Shown here: positions 24,655 through 35,620 of the stretch, in pieces | Position numbering within the stretch: position 1 is the first letter of the stretch | Layout of the letters: each line of letters starts with the position of its first letter | Origin: Cristatella mucedo | Taxonomy: Eukaryota; Bryozoa; Phylactolaemata; Cristatellidae | Length of the DNA stretch: 64,000 nt | Direction: 5' to 3' | Assembly: GCA_009760855.2 (NCBI GenBank) | Contig: WPIO01000067.1 | Span: 1,449,001-1,513,000 of the forward strand | Translations under genes and position numbers: made by a program | Notes under the pieces: model-generated | What the model was told of the DNA's origin: nothing | Seen by the model: the letters and a program-made list of their open reading frames with translations, nothing else | Database searches by the model: none

Positions 24655-24770
24655 CCTCCTGCAAAAATTTGTGGCAAGACTGACGTATTGCTCAGTCTGC
24701 CTCAAGCGACAAAGATAGCGGTTAAATTGCATCGCGACGCCTGGCCTATATGCACGCGTCACCTTTGCCA
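24655..24770 (-). repeat. Upstream block shared by lipocalin loci C and F
   Basis: About 110 bp here match, in the opposite orientation, about 42030-42140. Shared landmarks are a CTGATGTA/CTGACGTA stretch, ACAAAG, CATCGCGACGC and CCTAT(A/T)TGCA. Relative to the lipocalin promoters both copies lie upstream and point the same way, so this is part of the duplicated C/F 5' flank. Confidence 0.5.
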
Positions 24771-24839
24771 ATGCAAAGGAGCGTCAATGGACTTCGATTG
24801 GAACCCGACTGGCGTTTTATCGCCAAGACTCTGACAGCG

Positions 24840-25000
24840 GGTCCAGCCGATGCATGCACTTGCGGCATAGCTCCCTCCCTCTCCGGCATAGCTCTCTTTT
24901 GGCTCCTTCCATAGCTCTCTTCCGGCATAGCTCCCTACCTCCCTCTCTTTCTCTTTCTCTCCCCTCGCTCTCTCTCTCCTCTCTCTCTCTCTCTTCAGCG
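24840..25000. repeat. CT-rich low-complexity tract with GGCATAGCTC words
   Basis: Repeated CCGGCATAGCTC-like words followed by a CT array, between divergent lipocalins C and D. The remaining 25000-25430 is GC-rich and anonymous. Confidence 0.6.
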
Positions 25001-26024
25001 CGTTTTCCCTAGGACCGTTTCTACCCGCTGCATCGCAGCGCTTTCCTTCCTCCTTCTTTCGCTCTTGTTCCATCCCTTTCGGTCATACACTTGGCGAGAC
25101 CTTTCTCTACGCCAGGGAGGTGAAGAAATTTGTTCGGATGCGCTAGCGCCAGTCGCTCTCGCCGCACTCGCCGTGGAGCGCATGGGAATGCGCGATGCTC
25201 ACATCCGGCGGCTGTGAGCCTCGCGAAGACGCACCAGTTTCGCACGAGCCTGCGCACGAGTTGGGCGCGCTAGATTCGCTGAGCGGGTGCAGGCGGCTTT
25301 TCCTTCGACGCTTCTCGATCCGAAAGGAGACGCTGAAAATTCTGCAAAGCGCGAGGTCGGCGGTGACAGCAATGGCGGCGGGGAGCGCCTCGCATGAAGC
25401 GAAGCAGCTCTAAACCGGTCTCGGGGCAGAACGCGAACGACCTTGACTTTGCATCGCAGAGTGGGCCCTAGCCGCAGAAGTTGGGTGGCCGGCGGCAGCC
25501 ACTGCACTGCCGTGCGCCCACCGGAAACTCGAGTTCTCGCGAAGGAGAGAGCTTCCTCAGTTTCGCTTGCTAATTCCCACGTTCGCGCGAGCCTTCGGCT
25601 GGACGATGAGCGCTTGCGAAGGGAAAATACAGCGCGCCGGCCGCTGTTCGAGCTTACGATTCACGCGACGTCACCTCACACGTCCGGTCGCACTGATAAG
25701 GCGGAGCACGAGGTAGGGAGCGCTAGGCCGGGTCACCGGAAAGGAGCGACAGCTACCGTGGGAAATGACGGCCGCGCGCAGCGCCGGCGAAGGCGGCGAC
25801 GGAAGTGAAGTTTGCATCCATTCTGGCCGAGCTGGCGCACGGCAACCGCCGCCGCCACGCGACCGTCACGTGACGCAGACGGCAACCTCGCGCCGGCCTT
25901 GGTCGGTATCTATATGTGCGCGCGTGCAGTGTGTGTATAGCTATCCGCACGCCGGCCGCTCGCTAGTTCGGCTCTGCAGCCGCGCTCGCTACGCCGCCGC
26001 ACCACTACGCCTGTCTTACCCAGA

Positions 26025-28203
26025 ATGCTCGGTCTCGCATGCGTTACCGCCGCCGTCCTCGTCGGACTGGCCTCTGCCCAGAGTCCCTTCTTCGGCAAGT
26101 GCCCGACGCTCAAGTATCAGCCGAACTTCGATGCGACGAAGGTGAGGCCCCGGCGCTGCGGCGACGCACGGCGGCAGCGCTCTGCTCGCTTCGTGTACGA
26201 CGCACGGCGCAGCACGGCTCTTTTAGGCCCTGCTCTCCTGGACTTGTCCGGGTCTTTTAGGCAATGCTCGGACTTGTCCGCGTCTCTTTTAGGCCAAGCT
26301 CGGACTTGTCCCCGTCTCTTTTAGGCCCTGCTCTGACTTGTCCGCGTCGCGGCGGAGCGACGGCATGCACCTTACGCTGAGACTTCGTTTTTCAGCCACG
26401 CGACGCGTTCTTTTTACGCATCAAAAACGTAGAAAGCCGGCGACGAGCGTCGCGCGCGGTTTAGACCAACGGTCGCCCATGCTGTGCGCGCGCTACCATC
26501 GCAGCACGAAGCCTGCTGTTTGGAGAGTCTGTTGGCTACCGAATGGGCACCAAAAGTCGCATAGGCTGTGAGTGCGCCATACAAAACTAGTTTGGACAGC
26601 GACGCGCGCAGAGACGTGGAGCTCGCAATACCCCAGCGGTAATCGCAGCTCGCCCCAAATCTTGCAGGCAGCTCTAGCATCGACACCGTACTAAGAAAAA
26701 GTGCAAAGAATTGGCCTATATATTAAGGCTGATAAGGCTGGAGACTTCCAACTAGCTCGTTCACATGCTGACAGCAGCTCGCGCTTACATATCTTAATTT
26801 TATAATTGCCATGTATAAAGCTTGCAGAGCCGTGGGTGTTGTGACATCTTCCGGAATAATGTTTTGGCTCGCTGTGAGAACTGACCGCCAGCGGCGGTGG
26901 CTCGCGATGAGTCGCCGACCGTCACTCTACATGAGCGACTGCAGTCAGGCCCACACTTTTAATACTGACCAGGTCTCAAGTCTTACACAATCTCGTTCCA
27001 TTCATAGTCGTACGTCGTGCGGTTCATAAGCCTCGGCGTGTCATGGCTATTAATAAGTGATTCTCAGTTCAATGTCGGGCGCCAAGATCGCAGCACGTAA
27101 TCTATAGTCTGCTGACAAGCTTGTAGTCCGTAATCGACGGACGTTGCATCACCTTCGCCGCCGCGTTTGTTCGCAGTACTTCGTCGGCAAGTGGCTCGAG
27201 CAGAGGCGCTTCTTCGCCATCTTTGAAATTGGCCAGAAGTGCGTTCAGGCCGAGTACAAGGTCCTGCCGACGGGCTTCATTCAAGTCAACAACTCTGGCT
27301 TCGTCACGAGGTGACCCGTCGCCGCATCCGCAGCAGCCGGTGCGCACGCTGCTTCCGGTTTTCCGAGTAGTCATTTGAGTCTGGCGGCGGCAGCGGCCGC
27401 CGCTGCAGCAGCAACAATTGGTATCAGGTGGCCGCGTGCCATCGGCAACACGTGGCCGCGCATCACGTGGCCGCCACTGGCTGTGCATCGTCTCACACCT
27501 AACTAGTTGCACCGTGGCGGGCCCTTTGCAGTAGGGGAGTGCGTGTCAACGGGCTGGCTACAGCCTACTGCGACAAGGACCAGCCTGCCGCATGCTTCGT
27601 GAAGTCTGACAGCCCAGGAGGTAAGGCGCTGTTCGCACTTCACGACCGCAGTCATTGGGTTTAATCGATTCACTGGGTGTGAAACCGGCAATGTGCGATT
27701 CCTTGGTCCCAACTTCGAGGCTTGGTGATAGCCGCTAAGGCTCTTCTGCTGCCATGCAAATGGGGCCGTTAAATCACTATTAAGTTTTAATTTTCTTCAA
27801 TGTAGCATGCCGCTGGCTCGCGACGCGAACCCTCACAAGCTCAGAGCCCTCACACGCCTCCATGCCACCGCTCAGCTCCGAGAGTAGGCGATCGTTGCAT
27901 ATCACGCGCATCGCTTGACGCGGGCGGTGGCTCTCTCTCTCTCTGTCTTTTTCGCTCGCCGCCGCCGCCCTGGCAGACCAGCCGTGGGCGTCGTACAGCG
28001 TGCTCGCCACGGACTACGAGACGTTCAGCGTCGTCTACTCGTGCAGCAAGCTGTTCGGCAGCGTGAGCACCGAGTTCGGCTGGATCCTCTCGCGACAGAC
28101 GAGCGTGGACAACGCCGTCATCGAGAAGGCCAAGGCCGCGCTCACCAGCAACGGAATCGATGCGTCCAAACTCGAGACGGTCGAGCAGGACTGCTCCGAC
28201 TAG
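26025..28203 (+). CDS. Lipocalin D, secreted apolipoprotein D-like, 4 exons
   Basis: Coding exons are 26025-26141, 27177-27310, 27532-27620 and 27977-28203, giving 188 codons and TAG. The signal peptide is residues 1-18 (MLGLACVT..., ending ASA). The mature protein starts QSPFFGKCP. GxW is GKW at 43-45, followed by LEQ where all sister copies have YEQ. TDY, the FGWILSR box and six conserved cysteines are present. Exon 1 is identical at the protein level to lipocalin G. Exon 3 has drifted: it is 6 bp longer than in G, and the residues after AACFV are KSDSPG instead of a hydrophobic strand. Intron 3 ends in a CT-repeat polypyrimidine tract. The gene is open and may be functional, but it is the faster-changing partner of the D/G pair. 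Role: extracellular carrier of a small lipophilic ligand, inferred from family. Confidence 0.88.
26225..26350 (+). repeat. Minisatellite in intron 1 of lipocalin D
   Basis: Three to four imperfect copies of a unit of about 36 bp with the core CTTTTAGGC...GGACTTGTCC. The same array lies in the matching intron of lipocalin G (about 49870-50000), so it predates the duplication. Confidence 0.75.
26520..26592 (+). mobile_element. Short LINE family 1 fragment in lipocalin D intron 1
   Basis: GTCTGTTGGCTACCGAATG and a GCTGTGAGTGCGCCATAC stretch match the family 1 3' end. The matching position in lipocalin G (49486-49573, minus) also carries family 1 sequence, so this insertion predates the D/G duplication. 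Confidence 0.65.
27640..27780 (+). mobile_element. SINE type a remnant in lipocalin D intron 3
   Basis: The end GGTGATAGCCGCTAAGGCTC, TTCTGCTGCCATGC and GGGGCCGTTAAATCA is clear; the tRNA-like head is scrambled. Confidence 0.5.
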
Positions 28204-28268
28204 CGCCAACCGGATACGCGGCCTCATAATGAGTGGCTATTCAGGAACACAGTGCATTTAGTCTAGCA

Positions 28269-28274
28269 AATAAA
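28269..28274 (+). promoter_or_regulatory. Polyadenylation signal of lipocalin D
   Basis: AATAAA 66 bases after the stop. The equivalent signal is present in lipocalin G at 47121-47126 within matching flanking sequence. Confidence 0.65.
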
Positions 28275-28329
28275 TCTTCATCATTTCAACTTCAAATCTC
28301 GTCGCCCTGTTCGCGTTCGCATCTAGCAC

Positions 28330-28925
28330 AGTCTGACAAGGGCGACTCCGTCATTTTAGAATGCGAATAGCTTGAACTGAGCTAACTTTGATTCAGTGAA
28401 GGGGAGATTAGAGGACTCGTCCTTGTGTATAGCGACTAAATACTGAGCTGTCGCCTAAAGGTGATCGTTTGGAGCTTTCAAAAGCTTTCTGCTCGGAGGG
28501 ACGTAATGTGGTCTGGGTAGAAGGCTCTTTATTTCTAAGACGACAATTCAAAATGGTGCCCATGTCATTCGAGGGAATATCAAAGAGCCCAGCGAAGTTG
28601 GCAAAGGCCAGCTGTGGCCGCGAAAGGAAGCCGTCATAAAACCTCCGGCCATTTACCTAAATCGCAAGCCATTCGCGTTTTTTAAGACATTACCATGTTT
28701 ATAGATGTTTGCTTAATTCTAAATTTGTAACGCCTTTTTCGTTTCCATGGGAGTAACCGTAATTGCGTGTAAACTGGAAAGAAGCCTTTTTTAGGCGCTT
28801 GCTGCTGTCAACGGTGCTATTATACTCATGGTCACAGTGGCCATACCTGGACATCATCAAGAACGACAGTTTCACACACTAACGTACATGATTTTCAATA
28901 ATTTACCTGTCTATATGTTAGCATG
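28330..28925. other. No recognised feature
   Basis: Anonymous sequence after the end of the D duplication arm. Confidence 0.5.
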
Positions 28926-28931
28926 CAAAAA

Positions 28932-29085
28932 ACATACAATGAATATATATATATACAATATATATATATATATATAATGTATACAATAAATATACAACAT
29001 ATATATATAATATATATAATGAATAAATAATATATATATATACATATAATGTATATGTAGATATCTATATATATATATATATGTA
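28932..29085. repeat. TA-rich microsatellite
   Basis: Interrupted TA/TACA repeat. 29090-30450 beyond it contains no recognised gene or element. Confidence 0.9.
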
Positions 29086-30451
29086 CAATGAATGCACATT
29101 ACAGGACGTGTACTGCGTACAAATTAAATAATATCAACCTCTGTAATGTGCTATGTTTTCTGAATTATCTAGTTACTCCTTTAACTAGTCCGTAATTCGT
29201 CACTGACGTCACGTTTATATATTGTCATTCGTGATGCATTTAAAGTCACACAACGAGACTACAGGAATGGCGAATGGTAAAAAGAGTGAGATTCACGGAT
29301 GAAATTTTTTAATTTGAATATTTATCTTCAGCATGCACTCCCAGTTAAAATAAAACATCAACAAGACATAGAAAGTTCGCACAGATTTGAACTTAGAAAG
29401 AAGGTTTTTAAAGGATATATATATGACTTTTTAGCTATGGCTTTCCAGCGGCATGCGCTCTTTCCATTACGCCCGAAGTGACTACTGCTGACGCTTTCGG
29501 CTCTTCGCCACTTCAGTTTAGCGAAGCAGATTTGGCCTGTTGGAAGGCCGCACGGCTTGCGCAAAGTGTCAGGCTCACCAGTTCTGTTGAACGGGAAAAA
29601 ATAAACAGTTGTCTCTTTATTCGCAGCAAGTAAATATTTGTTGGATTAACACCGATTAAAAAATCCAGCATCGAGCAGAAGCTGAACGGAAACGCGTTCT
29701 CGAGAGCCGCAACGGTCTGATAGAGTGAGGAAGCAGCAGGAGCCCATTGAAGGACAGTTTACTTGATTTTTCTCGGGAATTAGATTGTACGCTTTGTTTA
29801 CGGCACCCTTAGAGTGCCCAAAAAGTAATTAAGGTCTCTAAGGGGGTTAGATAAACTTTAATTATTATCATTATTACGAAAATAATTAATATATATTGTG
29901 AGCGATTACTCGCGAAAATTGGCGTGTGCATTATTTTTAATCGGTTAGCGCAACTAATGTACGGCCGCGGTCGGTTAGATGAAAAGCGTCTGCAGGCGAA
30001 ATAAGTCACAAGGTAATCCAATTAGTTTGAAAATTAAAGACCCTGCAACAAGCGTAACTCTGCACGAAGGCTCAGCCGCAATTACTCACGATCCAGTACT
30101 CCGTCACTAAGACTAACTGTCCGCGTCAGGCTTTGTGTAACTATCCGTCTCATTTGATTCAATGCAAAATTTAACATTACAATTTAATCATGTGAGTGCA
30201 TTGCGTAGCCAAACGTGTACATAAGGAAATTATCTGCCTTATATTTTCCGCTTGACGACTATCATAGCTGCACCGTGGTAGTGCTACTATTAATTTTAAA
30301 AACTGAAACTCCGTAAGTGTGATTTCGGTGACTTGATTCTTACGGAATGGGCAGGCTGCATCACTCACGGACTCACAAGCGCAAATCTTTTACTAATTAA
30401 TAACGTGATTATTTATACCGCCTGTTGCAGCAGGCGACGAGGTGCCCCTCA

Positions 30452-30610
30452 CCCCAGGGTCTTAGCCCAGGGGTAAGATGCCCACTCTTTATGATACGGG
30501 TAGTGGGTTCGAGTCCTGCAGCTGGTGATCCTGTGTTGACCACCGTAATAGTGGCGATAGCCGCGGTGGCTCTTCTGCAGCTATATATAAATGCGACGAT
30601 TAGGGCAGCT
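30452..30610 (+). mobile_element. SINE type a
   Basis: CAGGGTCTTAGCCCAGGGGT head, TAGTGGGTTCGAGTCCTGCA (box B), GTGGCGATAGCCGCGGTGGC, TCTTCTGCAGCTATA end. Confidence 0.75.
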
Positions 30611-31061
30611 TACCTTTAAGAGTTGGGATGCTTCAAGCCTGACGGCGGCAGTGCGCCGCTGGGCACGCGCGACGATATCGTAGCTCTCCGTCCGGGTGGG
30701 CGCTGCTGTCCTGCGCGGAGCTGGCAGCGGCGCGCCCGCAGTCGCTCCGCTGCCGCTCCCGTGCTCTCCCGCTGTCGCCCGCCGGCAGGATGCCGTCCGG
30801 CGACGGTCGACGATGCGGAAATGCGGATGCGAGCGGCGAGCGATTGCCGCAGGCCGCACACGGCGCGCGGCCGCCGCTCGTTGCGCCGGGCTGAGCCGAT
30901 CGAAAGAGCGAGCGCGGCCGCGGCCGCGGCCGCGGGCAGCTGACCGGAAGCGATTCGCACTGCTGCTGCGGACACTGGGAGCTCCCGACCATTCGTCCGT
31001 AGCTGCTGCAGGAGAGGCGGGAGGCAGCCCAGGATTCGGCCAGGCCCGCCATGCCCGCCGT
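30611..31061. other. CpG-rich island, no gene recognised
   Basis: Dense CpG and a GGCCGC repeat near 30917. Long overlapping ORFs on both strands are a by-product of high GC. It abuts LINE 1. Confidence 0.4.
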
Positions 31062-31450
31062 ACAGGTCCTGTGTGGACAATAAATTAGCTGTCCCATTCC
31101 TTCGCTTAAAGACAGTTGGCGACAGAAGCTTTAGCTCTGCAGGTCCTAGACTGTGGAACTCGCTTCCACAATTCTTACGCAACGACATCTACTCTCCAAC
31201 TGCCGACTATGGCACATCTTTTTCAGCGGTCCTGAACTGCTACTTCTATGCTACTCACTACCTCAACTGCTCTCCTAACTCTGCTATGCTTCCCACTTTC
31301 TCTTTGTTGCGTGAGACGAAATCTGTTGGGTACCGAATGCGTACCGAAAGCCGCTTAGGCTGTGAGTGCGCTATACGAAACTCTCCTGCGTAACACCCAC
31401 ATGGTCTTTATGACTTTGTGGAGTTACTGACGGAGATACATACATACATA
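31062..31450 (+). mobile_element. LINE family 1 3' fragment
   Basis: Open for about 105 codons: DNKLAVPFLRLKTVGDRSFS, AGPRLWNSLPQF, then [19 protein letters not shown], stop, and a tail of TACA repeats at 31434-31450. One of the least-decayed copies, suggesting a younger insertion. Confidence 0.85.
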
Positions 31451-32049
31451 CACTGGACGTCACCCGAGGATGCCGAGCGGCGGCGGCGGCGGCGGAAACG
31501 CTTCGGTGGGGGGAGGAGGAAGGGAGGGCGGGGCGGGGGACGGCGGCTAGCGGCTAACGCCTCGCCCCGGAAGCGTTCTGCCGAGGTACGAGCTCCGAGG
31601 GACGAGCGACACTCGCGCGCGCTATCGCCGCTTTCTCCCAGCAGCCGCGGCGGCGGCGGCGGCGGCGACATTTGAAATCGTCTAACTGAAGTATCGAACT
31701 GCAGCAGAGCGTCCTCCTCTTAGACGGCAGAAAGAAAAGAGCCGAGCGGTTTCTAAGGAAAAACTCGAGCGTCTTTCGAATTCTTTCAACTGCGTACCGG
31801 AGCAACAATTGGGGCGAATGTTTTCGAGACAATAATAAGACGGGTAAGTGGGTCCATGAATTCGCGACAACCCCGGTCTCGACTTCTGTGACTCGTGACT
31901 CGCAGGTCTTCCTGCATTAAAGTGAGTCGAAACGATCCGTAGCAGCACGCACGCTGGAAACGCTCTCACATCACGACCTACGGTCGGACTATCGTACTTA
32001 GATCTACTCACCATCTTGCTTTCTTACTACTTACTTACTATCTATCTAC
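31451..32049. other. GC-rich triplet-repeat region, no gene recognised
   Basis: CGG runs at 31480-31500 and 31650-31670; nothing else assignable. Confidence 0.4.
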
Positions 32050-32181
32050 TTAGTAAGTACTATCGCCTACGATCGTAGGTTTAAATCCCGCAGTAGGCAG
32101 GCTCTTGTAGCCAGCTGTGAACGCTGACAGGAGCTGTTAAGTTTCTTATGCTGCTATACAAACGAGGCCGTTTGATCGGCA
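32050..32181 (+). mobile_element. SINE type a, degraded
   Basis: GATCGTAGGTTTAAATCCCG (box B), CAGTAGGCAGGCTCTTGTAG, CTTATGCTGCTATACAAACG and GAGGCCGTTTGATCGGC. Confidence 0.6.
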
Positions 32182-32199
32182 GACCTAAAAACTTTCAGC

Positions 32200-32890
32200 T
32201 ACATGAAGTTGCTTAGTTTCTGGCTTAGACAGATATACCACATCACAATTGGTCCATGCTTCGTGACATCTCGCCTTGCCTTTTGTAACTCTCTGCTTGC
32301 TGGTATGTCGGCCTGTGTAATTGGGCGCTTACAGTTGGTGCTACACACTGCAGCTAGGCTTATCTGTCGTGAGTGTCGCAGTTGCCGCATCACACCACTC
32401 CTAACCGACCTGCACTGGCTCCCAGTCAAGCAGCGCATCGATTTCAAAGGTTCTGTCACGCACCTTTAGGTCCCTTCATTCTCTGGATCCAGTCTACCAG
32501 GTCAGACCTACTCCACCACCAGGCTAAGCGTCGTGCTATCCGCTGTTATCCGAATCTGATAGTTTAGCTACAGTTCGTAGGCAGCTCAAATCCTTTGGAG
32601 ACCATGCCTTTAGTTCGTATGCTCCCAAAGCCTGGAATTCACTTCCGACTTGCGTCACGATATCTTCCGACTTGTCCAAGTTGAAAAACGACCAAAACGC
32701 ATCTATTTACGACAGCATTTATCGGGTCCCTGTGATTCGTCCTTTATGTGGTTATGCGTGCTGACACTGTGCATGCTGCCACTAGCCATATTTGCATGCT
32801 GATCCTGTGCATGTCACCTCTAACGTGTTATGTTTGTTGTCATTGAGCACGTTACCGATAACGATGCTTCCTCTACAGCATATTTTAGGT
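32200..32890 (+). mobile_element. LINE family 2 3' fragment
   Basis: Reads CNSLLAGMSACVIGRLQLV, CRSCRITPLLTDLHWLPVKQ, then SYAPKAWNSLPTCVTIS and the GCATGCTGACACTGTGCATG region. Ends against a GA microsatellite instead of the ATT tail. Confidence 0.8.
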
Positions 32891-32896
32891 GCCCAG

Positions 32897-32935
32897 AGAG
32901 AGAGAGAGGGAGAGAGAGAGAGAGAGAGAGAGATT
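32897..32935 (+). repeat. GA microsatellite
   Basis: Replaces the ATT tail of the LINE 2 copy that ends here. 32950-33885 is otherwise anonymous. Confidence 0.85.
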
Positions 32936-33965
32936 ATCTGGGGGCGCTACACACCTGTATTAATAATATTATTATAGTTACTTTGTCTATTCCCTTATTC
33001 GAAAAGCAACCTCGATATTCCGGGGTCTGCTGTTGGAAAAGTACGCGCCACAGCAGGTGCTCAGCTAGCTCACTGGGCTGGGAAACTGCGGTCAATAATT
33101 GGCTATCGCGCGGCGATAGATAAGACGAAGCGTGGCCACCTTTGACCGCGGTTGTAAACGTCGGCCAAGAAATGCATCGCGCTCGCGCTGCGCGCGGCAT
33201 TTACCAAGTCCGGACCGAAGCGAGGTAACTAAGCGAGGTAACTAAGCTACGAGTCTACGAGTCAGCGAGAGACTTCGACGATGCGACCAGCAGCGCAGAG
33301 CAGTGCGGCGGCGTGAACGGACTCAAGCGAGGCTGATCGCACAATGGTCAGCGTGGCGCGCCGCACGCGTCACCAACTGAACCGAAGGATTGGTATTTAT
33401 AGGATCTCTCAAAAGAGCTGAATAAAGGCACAACTGAGCCACCTGAGCCAGCCGTAGGAGTCGATCGGCAAGACGCGAAGCCGCGGTAGGAGCGGATTTC
33501 GGATTAAAAATTCCAGTCGAGAAAATGAAACCTAAATGTAAGCTAAAGACCTCGAAGTAGTGCAAACATGTCCAACAAAATAACTATTTTAAAGTGTTCA
33601 AGCCGCACGTTAATCTTCAAAATGTCAGGTTGCATTTTTAATTAACTTTTTTGAATTGCACGCTTTCTTAAAGAATCGAATGTATGATTCATTTTTGGAC
33701 AGTCCTACTTAAATTTAATCGCACTGTCGTGGCTAATGGTAATGGTCTAATATCTATTTAGGACGCGTAGATCTTATAGCGGGAACCATGTCTTTTCCTA
33801 CAAAGCTCAAGAAAATTTTATTTTTGCCACTCACATATAGACGACGGGCTGTCCACTGGCGGTCAAGCTCGGGACGGTAGGGGGTGGACGGACATTCCCC
33901 CTCGGACATTTTCCCCTAGGACATTTAATCCCTGGGGTACGACCTTTCCTCCCCTGGGGTGTAGA

Positions 33966-34275
33966 GTTTCGGGTTTAGGGTTTAGGGTTTAGGGTATAAG
34001 GTTTAGGGCATAGGGCATAGGGCATAGGGTTTAGGGTTTAGGGTTTAGGGTTTAGGGTTTAGGGTTTAGGGTTTAGGGTTTAGGGTTTTCGGGTTTTCGG
34101 GTTTTCGGGTTTTCGGGTTTTCGGGTTTTCGGGTTTTCGGGTTTTCGGGTTTTCGGGTTTTCGGGTTTTCGGGTTTTCGGGTTTTCGGGTTTTCGGGTTT
34201 TCGGGTTTTCGGGTTTTCGGGTTTTCGGGTTTTCGGGTTTTCGGGTTTTCGGGTTTTCGGGTTTAGGGTTTAGTT
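33966..34275 (+). repeat. Telomere-like TTTAGGG array and GGGTTTTC array
   Basis: 33966-34085 is mainly TTTAGGG, with CATAGGG and TATAAGG variants; 34084-34262 is about 22 near-perfect copies of GGGTTTTC; the array closes with two TTTAGGG units. TTTAGGG is the plant-type telomere repeat, while animals usually have TTAGGG or TTAGG. The sequence continues on both sides, so this is interstitial. Confidence 0.9.
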
Positions 34276-35139
34276 TACCAGCTGACAGCGGAAATTGTGA
34301 TGAAGGCTATGGTCTTGAGAAGTCAGGTAACTTGTATCGTCGGTTAGATGGAACGCGAACACGAACAATGTGACGGCATCATCATGACGTCGATTAAGCT
34401 CGGATCGAGTCAGATTGAGGCACGCTCCTGTCATCGCGTCGGAGCCTCACGATATGAGCGCACTCTCAAGGCTGTACGAGAAGCGGTCGCATTAGAATCG
34501 TTCGCATCGTGCTCATCCTACTCCCATACATGGAACCATCCAGACAGACGCATTGGCAATTCCTGCTCACGTAGCGACGTTCGAACTCAAAGATGGGTTT
34601 CCGTGCTCACATCGGCGCCCTATTCAGTACTCCGCCTAGCAAGGCACGACCTGGAAACGTCTACACCAGGAATACGCTTCCATCCAGGAACGCAATAATG
34701 TTCGCATAATCTCCTTGTCTCGATGGCGCCAGTGCATTCAATTTAACTATCCGCGCGTTCGACTAACCCGCTCTAATCCGCCTCGGCTCCATTTGTACAC
34801 ACCGGATTAGATTGTCGAGAGCTGGAACAAAGTCAAGTCGTTGAAGACAGTCTTCTTGGCTAGCAACCAGTCTTCCAGCCGCCCGCTTTTTACTTAATGC
34901 GAGCCATCGTTTGCTAAGTACTTCAAGTGAATGCCGCAGCGGTGCTCGAAGAACTATTTCTTCGAGATTAACGAAGGCGTTTGCACAATGCGTAACTTGT
35001 GTTGCACGCCCGATACATGAGCTGAAACAATTTTCTTGGTGCAGTCCAGCAATCTGGACATTAGTCGTCTAGCGCTATTGATCAAACCCTAGCCAGCGCC
35101 TGTGCCAACATCGATGAAAGGCGAATCAATCGATGCGCT

Positions 35140-35620
35140 GAAACTGGAGCGCAAGCTTGTCTTAAGAGTTGACAGCGGAGAAGCTGCGTTCTTTGTCAAG
35201 CAAGTACATGTCGATCCCGGTTCACGATCTGACGTATTATTCGGCCGTGCCGAATAATATCGCTGACAGTGAGGACGAAGATCCTGACAATATTGGCGCG
35301 CCTTTGGCGGCGGCATCCGCTATGACGCAGACTCGTGGCAGAAAAAAAGAGCATCTATTCAGAAGGCTACTCCGGACTGCGGTTACGCTCTGTGGGGCGC
35401 CCGAAGAAGGCACCAGCGGTTGTCCCAAATCAGCCGTCAATCTCGAGCTATTTCTCGAAAAAATTAGCTCAAGTTTTGTCATCGAGCCCTGGATCCTTGC
35501 CCTGGATCCGGTCAGCCGCTGAGCACTTGCACGACAAAAATCATCGTTTTCTCAATCGCTGTCTTTCTGCTGACGAATATAACTTGACGAGCCCGACATT
35601 TTTAGCCTATTTGCACATTA
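35140..35620 (+). CDS. Possible broken transposase C terminus with AT-hook and PIP box
   Basis: Three overlapping plus-strand frames look coding but are broken against each other: LVLRVDSGEAAFFVKQVHVD (35155-35215), a stretch with NIADSEDEDPDNIG (about 35250-35290), and 35335-35580 with SVGRPKKAPAVVPNQPSISS then YFSKK. GRPKK resembles an AT-hook core. QPSISSYF fits the PCNA-interacting (PIP) box Q-x-x-I-x-x-Y-F. Pogo/Tigger transposases are known to end in PCNA-binding motifs after an acidic stretch, so a decayed pogo-like protein is one reading. No DDE catalytic motif was found, so this stays a hypothesis; chance occurrence is possible. Confidence 0.3.

Larger units (their letters stand above)
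25430..28330 (+). repeat. Left arm of the 3 kb inverted duplication carrying lipocalin D
   Basis: This segment matches about 47060-50840 read on the other strand. Anchors are the CTTTGCATCGC...GTGGGCCCTAG stretch upstream, the promoter and exon 1 (almost identical), the intron 1 minisatellite, exons 2-4, and the 3' flank ending in the CGCCCTGTTCGCGTTC stretch. Similarity is highest from 25.85 to 26.55 kb and looser in introns 2 and 3. Confidence 0.8.

Noticed and set aside
30616-31188. 190-codon minus-strand ORF
   Set aside because: GC-rich region read through into antisense LINE 1; no domain and several frames open at once.
33966-34275. A real chromosome end
   Set aside because: Ordinary sequence, including intact genes, continues on both sides, and the arrays sit inside a bounded element.
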